Assembly (NCBI GenBank): GCA_039881045.1
Contig: JAYWVB010000008.1
Location: 558,001-622,000 of the forward strand
Length of the DNA stretch: 64,000 bases
Source of the DNA: Chaetomium olivaceum
Lineage: Eukaryota; Ascomycota; Sordariomycetes; Sordariales; Chaetomiaceae
Direction of reading: 5' to 3'
A model generated the notes under the pieces. The model ran no database searches, had not been told where the DNA came from, and saw nothing but the letters and a program-made list of their open reading frames with translations. The translations under genes were made by a program, and so were the position numbers. This document shows positions 30,138 to 40,635 of the stretch, piece by piece. Every line of letters starts with the position of its first letter. The first letter of the stretch is position 1.

Positions 30138-30935
30138 CTACTCGTCTTTATCGCGACGGTCGGCGTACGAATGATAACGCTTCTCGAAGAGGTCCTGCAC
30201 TTCCTTCAGACAATCCTGTTTGCGGTAGCGCTGAAGGTTTGGCCACCCGTGTGCCCGATAAACGGCCTGCACCATAGGCATCCCCTCCATGGTGCTGGCA
30301 TAAAACACCTTGCGCGGGCTGATGGGAACATAGTTTAGCTGCCGGAACTGGTCCTTGAGAAGTTCGAAGAAATCGGGGATGGCCCAGGCAACCGAATCCA
30401 AGCGCCAATCGATCTCATCATCGGGGGCGTCGTCATATGCTTCGCCTTGGATGGGCTCCCTCGAGGGATTTCGCCTGATGTCGCTGCAACACTCGTACCA
30501 GTACACTATGCCAAGCTTAATGTCGAGCAGAAACTCCGGATTACGAAGTCCACCACCTGTGAGGCTGACGACGTGTGACGATATGGAATCGGGAAGCGAA
30601 CTTTCGGTTGTCGCCCTCACATCCTCAACGGACAGTTGGCCGAGGACGATGGAGTGGGCCATGCTCCGCCAGTCAGCGAATTGACACATGGCGGCACCCT
30701 CAGTGTCGTCGTCACTGGACCGACGAATGTACGGAAGATGGCGGAGCAGCGATATGATCTCGTCAGTTTTCCCCAAGCCACCAAGGGTCTCAGAGTTGAT
30801 TTTGGGCCAGCCCTCTTCGGGCGGTTCCATGACGTAGCGCTCTTTGAGGTACATCCGAGTGAGGAAACGGTAGTACTCGCGAACGACGGCAACAGTCGCC
30901 TCTTGCGAGTAACTGACCTCGTGTAGCTGAGGCAT
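30138..30935 (-). CDS. Uncharacterised 265-residue protein
   Basis: A single-exon frame starting at the ATG at 30935 (MPQLHEVSY). An open frame continues upstream to 31163 but its added residues look non-coding. The product is soluble and has a mixed alpha/beta composition, with EYYRFLTRMYLKERYVMEPP, EGWPKIN, LGGLGKTDEIISLLRHLPYI and a C-terminal charged tail. The pattern of PPxxGWPxI followed by LGKTDEVIxLLRHLPYI recurs in many hypothetical proteins of filamentous ascomycetes, so this is probably a member of that conserved but unnamed family. No catalytic motif, signal peptide or membrane span is visible. The frame is unbroken. Confidence 0.7.
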   Translation of the reverse strand: MPQLHEVSYSQEATVAVVREYYRFLTRMYLKERYVMEPPEEGWPKINSETLGGLGKTDEIISLLRHLPYIRRSSDDDTEGAAMCQFADWRSMAHSIVLGQLSVEDVRATTESSLPDSISSHVVSLTGGGLRNPEFLLDIKLGIVYWYECCSDIRRNPSREPIQGEAYDDAPDDEIDWRLDSVAWAIPDFFELLKDQFRQLNYVPISPRKVFYASTMEGMPMVQAVYRAHGWPNLQRYRKQDCLKEVQDLFEKRYHSYADRRDKDE

Positions 30936-32006
30936 TTTGTCTCTTCGGTGAGTTGCGGGGATGCGAAGAAGTGAGAGTTCCACAATGGTGAAGCTAGAAT
31001 GACCTGTCAAGTGAACGCGAAAAAAAAGAAAAAGAGCAAGATCGGCCGCAACCCGCAGGCAGCAAACAGAACTGATAAAACCGACCTGGCAGGTGCAACC
31101 CGGATTAAGTTTTGGGCCCGGGCCAACATGGAACATCTGTGCTCCGAAGTACACAGTACTCACCTCGCAACCTGATTTTTAGTCTTGGCAGCAATACATC
31201 TAGAGTTCTGTGACCTGTCCACTCTGTGCCATTATTGGATAACCGATACCACACACCAGGTCCGAATCTTGAGACTGTGCTCAGTAACAGCAGTTCCAAA
31301 TTGGGAGTTCGGAACTCAAGAAAATCGCCCCTTACGTATCTCAGGTAACCTTCACGCCAGAAAATAGCTCTTGACGACGACAAAGAGACGAGCGCTCACT
31401 TGCCAGTTGCCACGTACTGCGTGGTAAGAAGTAGTACGTCACGGGTGATTTGCGGTATGAAGACTGGAAGGTTTTCGATCGCCAAACACATGTGGGAGGC
31501 AAAGATGAAAATCACAACACTGGACTTTACGTCATGTGCAATAGAGCCTGGGCATTAGTACGACTAGATTTTCAGGCCCAGGCGATAGCAACCTGCGTCC
31601 GGTCCCTGAGATGGTCATTGGAATCCCAAGAAGCGGAATGCTTTCCCCATCGAGTGACAAAGCTTGTTGGTGCAAACTTCTTGGTGCAAAGATACCATTT
31701 GGGACTTCTTCCTTTGGTAGGCACGGTAGGCTGAATCCCCTCTAAGTTTCCTCGAGAGATGTACAGACACATGTATCTTTGAAACGGAATTATGCCAGGT
31801 ACCTGTGCCAATCTCACCGCTGCATCCCGGGACTTCGTACTCGAGGATGTCCTTATATATCGACGTTGGCTCCCGCTGTTGATGGAAATCACTTAGAGGT
31901 ATGCCCTCTTCAGGTTGATATTCGCACTACGTTTGTCTTGTCAAGCGAATGAAATAACGCCGCCAATTTCTTGTCAAGCTGACCGTTCTGCAAAATATAA
32001 TTTACA
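30936..32006. other. Intergenic, 1.07 kb
   Basis: Promoter regions of the 265-residue gene and the chitinase gene. No gene supported. A direct repeat CTTGGTGCAAA (about 31680-31690) with CTTGTTGGTGCAAA next to it is the only visible structure. Confidence 0.3.
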
Positions 32007-35000
32007 ATGAGGGCACTAATGGCATCTCTTCTTCTAGGAGTCAATGCCACGAGCTACCCTGGGGACTCAAAGTCGAGACCCAGCCGGCAATGGTGACCCT
32101 CGAGTCTACGACCCTCACTACTGCCCACTCCCTTGCAGCGACTACTCCAATATCCATAGCTGGACTTCATACCTATCCGTTGACCAACTCCGCCGTTGCG
32201 AGGAGCCTCTTCTTCTTCAGTTCTCCGTAACGCAGCCCCTAGACGACCCGACTTCCACCATCTTGATCCGCAGCTGTACACTTAATGTCACGTTACCCCA
32301 AGCTTCGGGGAAGGCCTCGGACGAGCCCTCAAAAGTCACGGATAACCCCAAGAGGTCGGAGACGTTGTTTGATCCCAAGCTAAACTCCGCTCCGGCCTGC
32401 CTCGGCACTACGGCTGAAATCCGAGGAGCCACCGTAGAGGTGGCTGATAGCGCCACTGGTTGCGGCAGGGGAAGCCCACATGACGTTGTCGGCCTGCTGG
32501 ATGGCATGGGGAGGTTCTTTAACGCCCAGGGCAACTGCGATGAAAACTTCCTCTTTGCCTGGCACAAGCAAACGGCGGCGGCACTCTACATTGGTGCGGC
32601 TCTCGGCAAGCCTACCATCGCGTCAACCATTAACGCACTCGGCGGCCACATTCGGGCCAGAGTTTCAGTGTCCAACCGAATCATCACTCAACTCTGCGGC
32701 AGCGGGCCGGAACGCATGTTTGGCATCGCGATAGGCGCGTCCGCGGAACTTGCAGTCCTCCAAAGCACGGCTCTCGCATGGAGCAAGGGAACTTGTGCCG
32801 TGGATAAGAACCTCGAAACCATCGAGGACCTAGAAGGGGTGAAGGTTTTTGAAGTGGCGGGAGCGCCAACAACAGCGGGCAGCAACAAGAATAACAACAA
32901 TACTCTCAGCATCGATATCATTAAATCCGTCACCATGGGCTTTGCCTCTCGGCAGCGCCTGGCCCGGACGAATCAGTTAGACAGGGGGGCCACCTGCCGC
33001 TATCTTCAAGTTGTGGCGGGTGATACCTGTGACACCCTTGCGTCCCGCTGCGGAATCTCGGCTGCCGATTTCTACAAGTACAACCCGGCAGCCGACCTTT
33101 GCGCTATTCTTATGCCGGACGACTATGTGAGCTGTTCGGCGGGCGAACCCTACAAACCCCAGCCGCCACAGCCGGACCTGGACGGCACTTGCGCGACACA
33201 CCTCATCCAGAACGGGGACACGTGTGATTCATTGGCCAAGTGGTATCACGTCACGGCTAAGGAGCTGGAGGCGTGGAACAAGGGTAAAGCATGGGGTTGG
33301 ACCGGATGCAAAGACATGCTCCTCGGCTACAACATGTGCGTCAGCGACGGCTTCGCGCCTTTGCCCCCGCCCCAGGAGGGGGCCAGGTGCGGCCCGATAG
33401 TCCCCGGAACACAGTTACCGCCTGACTTTGACCGGTGGAAAAACGCAATGGGCGAGCTCAACCCCTGCCCTCTCAAGGCGTGCTGTAGCAACTGGGGGTT
33501 CTGTGGGCCGTTCCCAGCCCACTGTGAGATCCATGCGTCTGAAGGGGGCGGACCGGGAAGCAAGGCAAAGGGTTACCAGAGCACGTGTGTCTCCAACTGC
33601 GGCACCGACATAAAAGTAAACTCAGGGCCGCTAGCGGCGTTACAGCGGATACTACGAATCGGACAACATGAAACGGGACTGCTTGTGGCTTAGTGCCAAG
33701 GGGGCCAACACGGACGGCAGCTACACCCATAATACACTGGGCCTTCGCTGAGATCGACCCGAACGGCTGGAAGGTCGTCGTCAAGAACCCCCATAACCAG
33801 TGGGCCGACTTCAAAGCCCTGCCCAACGTGAAGCGTATCCTCTCATTTGGCGGCTGGGACTACTCGACCGAGCTGGCGACCTTTGGCATCATCCGCTCAG
33901 CTATCCTCGAAAACGGCTCCGTTTTTGCCGCCAACATTGCCAAATTCCTCGACGACGAGGGGCTCGATGGTGTCGACATCGACTGGGAGTATCCCGGCGT
34001 AAGTGTTTATCTTCAGGAACTACCCATAATAGCACAACCTTGCCACTCCTCACCTGCCTCTTGATAGCCTTTAACTAACTGAACATGTTTTCTGTGTGAT
34101 TCAGGCCCCCGATATCTACGTAGGCGACCAGCCTATCGGCCAACAGGGAGACGGCGCAGGATACCTCGCCTTCCCCACCACACTGAAGCAAAAGGTCAGC
34201 CCTGGAAAGTCGGTATCTATTGCCGCTCCAGCCTCGTTCTGGTACCTGAAGGCTTTCCCCATCGACCGGATCGCGGCGCAGGTCGACTATATTGTCTTTA
34301 TGACCTACGACTTGCACGGCCAATGGGATTATGGCAACGCCGACGCTTTCGACGCGTGTCCGTCTGGAAAATGCATCCGGAGTCAAGGTAGGGCTGACTT
34401 ATCCCCAAAGCGCTGGAGACAAGAGAGCGTGAAGCAGTAATGGGGTTTATGCTAACTGCTCCAAACGGACGGAATGCAGCCAACCTGACCGAGACGCGCA
34501 GTTCACTCTCCATCAGTCAGTATCCCGATTTATTACTTTCCCGCTTCTCCTTTGCAACCTCCCCTTCCCTCATGGCATGCCACTACTCGTGCTAACCTAC
34601 CCGGGATACGGGACAGTTACCAAGGCTGGCGTGCCCAATAACAAGATCTTCGTCGGGGAGGCCAGCTACGGCAGGTCATTCCGCATGGCACAGAACGGCT
34701 GCTGGGGGCCCATGTGCGAGTTCACCGGGACAAGACACCAGTCAGACGCAAACCCCGGGCGCTGCACAAAGACGCCAGGCTACCTCAGCTACGCTGAGAT
34801 CATGGAGATCATCACGCGCAACGGCAATACGGCGCGGGGCTTCCACGACGACGCATCTGACACGGATGTTTTGCTCTACAAGGGTTTGTCCCACTCCATT
34901 TCCTCACCTAGGTGCCCACGTGCTGATACGGGATTGTCAGGGGACTATGTCAGCTATATGACACCGACGTCGAAAGAGGATCGACGAGCCGCCTGGGAAG

Positions 35001-37109
35001 ACATGCATTTTGCGGGCACTGTTGACTGGCTGTCGACCTTCAGAAATTTGGGGAGGAAGACAAGACCATTCCCACCAATCTGCCCAAGCCAGGAGAGGAG
35101 GGTTGCAAATGGGGTCAGGATCTCACAACGAACACGGATGCACTTTGCGAATTTAGCTGCACGTACGGCTTTTGTCCACCCACACTCTGCGAGTGCACCG
35201 AGACAGGTCCCGTTCCGCCTCCCCCGCCAGAGAATCGGCATATGAATCTGTCCAACATCATTGCCTGGGACGAGGACGACGTCGAACTCAACCAGCTTTG
35301 CAGATTTGGGTGCAAGTATGGCTACTGCCGCTCAACCGTTTGCACGACACCCATCGTCAACCTCGACCCTGGCGATAGACCTGAGGACGCCATGAACAGC
35401 CCAAACTACGTCGACACGGGAGATATCCGCTACCAGAACCAGAAAAACTGTTACCTCTCACAGGATCCGCGGGAGTGGGGATCAGCCATAGCACAGTGCA
35501 AGTCGTGGTGTACGCCGTACATCAAGCAAGCCGAAGCCCAGGGCAGGACCACAAACTACGGCTGTGTAGTCTGGCAGCCAAAAGGGGCCCCGGATCCGTA
35601 CCACACGCTTTCCGGGCAGTCCGGAAAGTGGGCAAAGGGCGAGTGCAACTGTGATAGCGTTATCATCAACGAGCTTGCCGACACAGTACTCGAGGCGATG
35701 CCTGCCATTGCTCAGGTATGTCATAGCAAGCCACCGCCATTGTCCAACGGTCCACCCCACACCGGCGTACTAACACCTGCCAGATGTCTTGCTACATCGT
35801 CATGTCCTCCTTCAAATTGGTCCTCGACGTTGGGACAAGTTTCGCCACTGGTACAGCAGGCCGGGTCCTGACTGGCGGCTTAGGTACGTCAAGAAACATA
35901 CCTCCCCGTATTCCGGATCTTACTAGGCACTCAACTAATACTCCACGGACATGCTCCTTACCGCCGCGGAAATGGCCTCATACATCTACCCAGAGACCGA
36001 AGATCCCGGAGGAGCCCTCTCATGGTGGCTCTCGCCATGTGGAGGCACCGATCTTGTTCCAGATGAGGTCAAGAAGGTGTTCAACATCCTCAATTCCGTC
36101 ACGGACGGCATGTCAAGCTTCAGGAAGCCAAAGAATATCCCCAAGGGATCGGGAAGAAAAGGAGATTCGGGCAACCCCCACGACCAGTCGACGCCCCGAG
36201 CCCCGGGTACGGTTGGTGGCGGCGGCGGCGGCGGCGGCGGCAATAGGCCGAGATGTAGGATCCCCGCATCCAAGAAATCGCAGCGGCTTGGTGGAGGCAA
36301 GAACATACTCCGAGTTCTGGAGTGTGTCCGAGACAAGACCAAAACGACCGAGTACCACGTCACGTCCCTCATCTCGGCGCCAGGTGCCGTTGCCACCCAA
36401 GTCCAGCACAGATGCAAAGCGGACTGGACACAGGCCTGCTACCACTACAGCTCAGCCATCCGGGCGAACCCCCAGTGGGCGACGCTGACCTGCCCGCCCG
36501 AGGCGGCGACCACGGCCAAGGAGCGCAACAAGGACTCGCCGGCGCTACGTACGTGGAATGCCGAGCACAGCAGCGCCGGCTGGAAGATGGACGGCTGCGA
36601 CCGCGACGAGTTCCCCGCGGCCTACTTCCTCAACGACCCGATGCCCGAGTGGACGCTGGGCGACCAGGACGCGCGCGGCCAGCTGGTGCGCTACGTGCCC
36701 CGCAGGGAGAACCAGGACGCCGGCCGCGAGATGTTCCGCCGCGCCTGCTTCAACGGCCCCGTGGCGGCGCTGTCGGACCGCGTGCTGCGGGACAGGGTGG
36801 TGGCCGCCCCCAAACACCTGACCTCGACCAACATCGTCAACCCGCACCGAACCCAGACGTATGCCGTCGTTACCATCGACCAGTGGCCCGAGTTTACTAT
36901 TACGGCTTGGGACCACGCGGCCGCGGCCGCGGCCAACCCCCCCGCGGACGACGGCCTCTGGGATAATGCGTGCTGGCCGCAAGCCCGTACGCCGAAGGAA
37001 CCCGGGCTCTGCCCTGCTGGGGATCGACCCGTGGAACCGGGTCCATAATCTGCAGGGGACGGACTGGAATTACTCTGAGCCGTATGTCAAGGGTTCAAAC
37101 GGGGATTGA
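32007..37109 (+). pseudogene. LysM / chitin-binding / GH18 chitinase gene, several frame breaks
   Basis: The start is the ATG at 32007 with a signal peptide (MRALMASLLLGVNATS), which reads out of frame into the mature part, so a break lies near 32090. Order: N-terminal Cys-rich segment (YCPLPCSDYSN); two LysM modules (LQVVAGDTCDTLASRCGIS near 33010; HLIQNGDTCDSLAKWYHVT near 33200); a type 1 chitin-binding module (CPLKACCSNWGFCG near 33470); and the GH18 catalytic part with the DGVDIDWEYPG motif (33967-33998), all acidic residues present. Introns at 33999-34104, 34388-34479, 34516-34616, 34884-34940 and 35716-35783 have proper borders. Further frame breaks lie near 33640, 33730, 35030 and 36985. 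A (GGC)8 run encodes glycines at about 36217. This is the subgroup C fungal chitinase layout, often called killer-toxin-alpha-like. Breaks may be true decay or read errors. Confidence 0.75.
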
Positions 37110-37750
37110 GCGGGGTGTTACAACCGGAGAGTGGGTGAAAGAAACTATTGTGGAAGTGGATGATATATGTGGCGGTACGAGGGGGTTGTTATGTGGTAGG
37201 AGCAGATGCGAGGATGTTAGGAAATGTAGTAATTATGTATCAGGGCAGGAAGTGGTGGAGGCAAAATCTCTAGCTTGCGTTGCACGACTGCAGTTGCTAA
37301 CTCGGCTCATTGCTCGCCAAAGTTTTACCGGACAAGATCCAGTTCGTGTTCCCGGGTGGTGGTTGTAATGGTTGTAACGGTCTCGACGAGTGTATTTGTA
37401 TTTGCAACTGGCTCATGACGACTATATGAGTGTACTGAGTTGTGGGGGGATTGAGGCAGCGCTGCCCACAATTAAATTATTTTGATCAAGTTAGGTAACC
37501 AATCAGCCAAGCAGTTACATGCCGCCTCTTGAATACTCAACTTAATCAAGCAAGTTTGAGAGGGTCGAAAATTGACTCCCTGCTTGATTCATTGTACGTT
37601 GGCCGAGTAAGACGGGCATTCGTTTTTGTCCACAACTCACGCTGGTGGCAGCCGTGCTTTGGATATCTGAATTTCAACGCGCGTAAACCTACGGAGAACA
37701 GTGCGACTACTGACCTATAGGGGGATATTCTACCCTCCTCTCCCTTCTCC
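37110..37750. other. Intergenic
   Basis: About 640 bp forming the converging 3' flanks of the chitinase gene and the small gene at 37751. No gene seen. A locally AT-rich block occurs at about 37465-37600. Confidence 0.3.
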
Positions 37751-38136
37751 TTAGTCCGAGTCCTCACCAACAGTTTGGTCATCGGCAGCTCCCAGAACAA
37801 CCACTTCCATATGTCCCTCCGGGATGAACGCCTCCAGTCGATCAATATCATTCTCCGGGTCCTCCTCGACCTTGGCCTCGGACGCAATGTAGTATCCTCG
37901 ATGAACAAGACAAAGGCGGAACCCGTTCTGTGGACCGTGCCTTGTGCTCTGGTAGACGCAGAATAGCATCGACGTTCGAAGCTTGCCGGTGACCTCGTGG
38001 CGCTTGCCGTGCCAGAAGATGTGGGATCGCACGGCATCTGGCATGTTCGAGATCTCGTCGAGAGGCCGGCGGTGGCGATTTGTCGCAGGATGGCGGGCGG
38101 GAGGGGAGTGCCTTCTGACACGATGTGGGAGCTCAT
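37751..38136 (-). pseudogene. Small uncharacterised protein gene with one frame break
   Basis: From the ATG at 38136 the frame reads MSSHIVSEGTPLPPAILRQI and then loses sense near 38060. The neighbouring frame continues DEISNMPDAVRSHIFWHGKR, TSMLFCVYQ, NGFRLCLVHRGYYIASEAKV and an acidic tail ending at 37751. With one base restored it would be about 128 residues. No domain is recognised. The acidic tail (EEDPENDIDRLEAF, then DDQTVGEDSD) and HGKRHEVTGKL core suggest a small soluble protein. One shift only, so an error in the sequence is a realistic explanation. Confidence 0.5.
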
Positions 38137-38328
38137 GATGAAGGATGTGGGTTGGGCCAGTTGGCGATATTCGAAATAGCGAAAGGGAAAAACAGGACGC
38201 AAAGCAGCGCAACTGGAATAGACTCAATAACTAGAGTGTGGGAGCAAAAAGAGTTTGGTGCTTGACGACGGCCGAAAGCAAACTCTTTAAATGAATGATT
38301 CCTTGAGTTGAGTTCCCCCACCCCAGGA

Positions 38329-38820
38329 TCAAAAAGTACAGATTAATAGACGCCGAATGCCTGCGTCGACACCCAACAGGACCAACGGCCTGGCCGGCGT
38401 GATACAGGCCCGGCGCCTTTCACGTTTCACACGCAGGCGGAAACCGTCGTCCTGGACCAATGATGTAATTGCTGCTAGCGCTGACTGGTTCCTAGTGACG
38501 ATGGTGATGTGCCTGTGGTAGATGTTAGCCGGTGCCTTCTCTAAAGCTATCGAGATAACTGTTAGTTCTGCCATATATGGATTTTGCTCTTCCCTTATCC
38601 CGAGCGTTATAGTATAGCTTGTTATTATCTCGCTAGTCCTGTTGAAGAGAGTGTCCTGTACGACGCTGCCCACGCTAATAATGTATCTCTTTATAGACGA
38701 ACTACTTGCGATTACGATCCAGTAGTTTTGTTGGCTATCTAGGCTGCCTTCGCTTGGTTGACCTCGACCATTGCCTGATAATACAAGATGTTTTAACTTA
38801 TTCAGTTAGTCGGTGAGGTT
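38329..38820 (-). mobile_element. Degenerate LINE fragment (RNase H region)
   Basis: A minus-strand open stretch of about 110 codons reads TLGIREEQNPYMAELTVISI, then IYHRHITIVTRNQSALAAI. The EQNPYxAEL and ITIVTxNQxAL pattern is that of the RNase H domain carried by many fungal LINEs of the Tad type. Surrounding sequence to about 38820 is AT-rich with many TA dinucleotides, consistent with old, possibly RIP-affected repeat DNA. It cannot come from the LINE at 13-18 kb, which lacks this domain. Boundaries are approximate. Confidence 0.5.
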
Positions 38821-40635
38821 TGTATCGCGCTAACGATTAAAACCCCCGCGATGGTGCAAGATATTGCAAACGCGTTGGTAGAAACGTCGGTAGAGCTTGT
38901 ATTCACAAGGCGATGTTAGGATCACACTACGGGAAAGATGGGAGACGGAATTGGGAAACGGAATAGTACCTAGTAAGAAACCGAGCGGATACGGGGTCTA
39001 CCATTTTAATCCTCAGAAAACGTCTTCAACACGTAACTTATACTCTACTAAGTCAGCAATTTGGACCCAAAGAAACAAGTTCAGGTAACGACCAGGTCCG
39101 CATTCACGTTTTCGCCCTCCCGGCAAGAGCGACAGCTTCTGGCCTCCGTTGCTGTTCAAAGGGTACGACTTCTTATCCTCAAAGCTAGTTACCAGTTCCA
39201 ACCTCCGGACCCTTCTCAGCAGACACGGAACTTTCATGGGCAAAACTAACGCTCGAAACCCCCCTCTGATTGTCTGCAGTCTCCGTGCCACCACAGGTGA
39301 TGGCCGCGGCAATGGCCGTGGTGGTGGTTGTTGTCCAACGGGATGCTCCGCGCGCCAGCAGGAGAGAAGACGTCGAGACGATTGGGCCGTGCTTGGCGTT
39401 GGTGCCGTTGCACAGTTGCGTTGTGGCGTTGGGGTGGAGAGACCCGGGCAGACGGCCCCCGAAATGCTTGGCGCAGGGAAGATCGCTGTCCCACTGGGGT
39501 TCAAGTTTGTTCGTTCGTCTCGTCTTGTCCAACTTCGATTGCGGCCTCCTATTCATGTGATGGTAGTTAAACTTTGATTACTTCGTAGTTATGCCCAACC
39601 CCCCCCTCCAAACGGGGACAATAAAACGATGAGGGCCAACTCGAGGAGTGTTGACAATTGATTTGGCACGGGCGCGCTTGAGGGTCTGATGTGTTTGAGA
39701 GGTGCATCATCAAATCACCAACTGCATAACCCGGCACAGTTAAGGTAGCGGGGTTGGCAGTAACCCTCCAAGTTCCATCTTTTTTGGGGGGAGGCAACCA
39801 ATTCGTTTTGTCACGACCCCTGCCGCTCGCCAGCGCAACGCCCGCTCGTGGCCCGCCGTGTCCGCTGCCACACACCGGGCCTGCCACAACTCCCCACGAG
39901 CCATGCCATCACACCCACGCTTCGCGCCACGCCAGATGAGGTCTAGCCCCCGCCTCCTGCCCGTGAGGCTGATGGTTTGACGGGCCCCAATTTACGGCCG
40001 TCCAGGGCCGGGGTGTGCCGGGGTGCGAGGGTGCGAGGGTGCGAGGGCCAATGTGTTGCCTGAGGTGTCGAGGGTCACAATCCGCGGGTTTCCCAGGCTG
40101 CATGCACCTGCAGGGAACCCGACTTGAAAGTCGACCGAATCCACTCGACCACAGGCCTCCTCTCCCCCGTCTCACTCACTCTTCGTCCCATCATCTCACC
40201 TTTCACCTTCCAGTGCTGCCAAACCACCATGGACCCATCAACCGCCATTCAGTCAACCTTCTAGCACCGGCTAGAGGCAGCAGTGCCCTCGCTCATCGCC
40301 GCCGTTTATTCCCCAGTTCTCACCATTTGTTACGCACCCGACCTCGCGAATAATTGAGAGAGCACCAAAACAGAATTCACACAGACGGGGAGTCGTGCTG
40401 TTCTTTCGGGGCCTCCGTGGAGCGAATTACAGCGGAGCACTTCGTAACAGGGTGCTGGCACAGCCTCGTCCCGCGCCCGCACACCCGACCTCGAGCCGAC
40501 CCATCTCACTGTGGCTGGGGCCACCCCCCCCTGTTCAAGCATCCCAAACCGCGATTGATAGTTTTCACTTTCCTAAACCCCCCAGAAACTTGGTTTTCTC
40601 AATTCCGCAAAGAGCGCTCTGAGAGCTCTCGATTC
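38821..40635. other. Long intergenic region, 1.8 kb
   Basis: The left part is AT-rich like the LINE remnant. The remainder has overlapping open frames on both strands (39.15-39.58 kb) with no recognisable product, so none is called. The last about 300 bases are CT-rich and probably form the promoter and leader of the zinc-finger gene; the frame is open from 40354 but the first ATG is at 40636. Confidence 0.3.

Noticed and set aside
39149..39577. Overlapping frames on both strands
   Set aside because: No signal, domain or composition supports either frame, and no splice sites extend them.
40080..40180. tRNA-like sequence on the minus strand (TGGTCGAGTGG, A-box-like)
   Set aside because: No B box of the GGTTCGANTCC kind follows, the anticodon arm does not pair properly and only six of seven acceptor pairs form. 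Probably chance or a decayed fragment.
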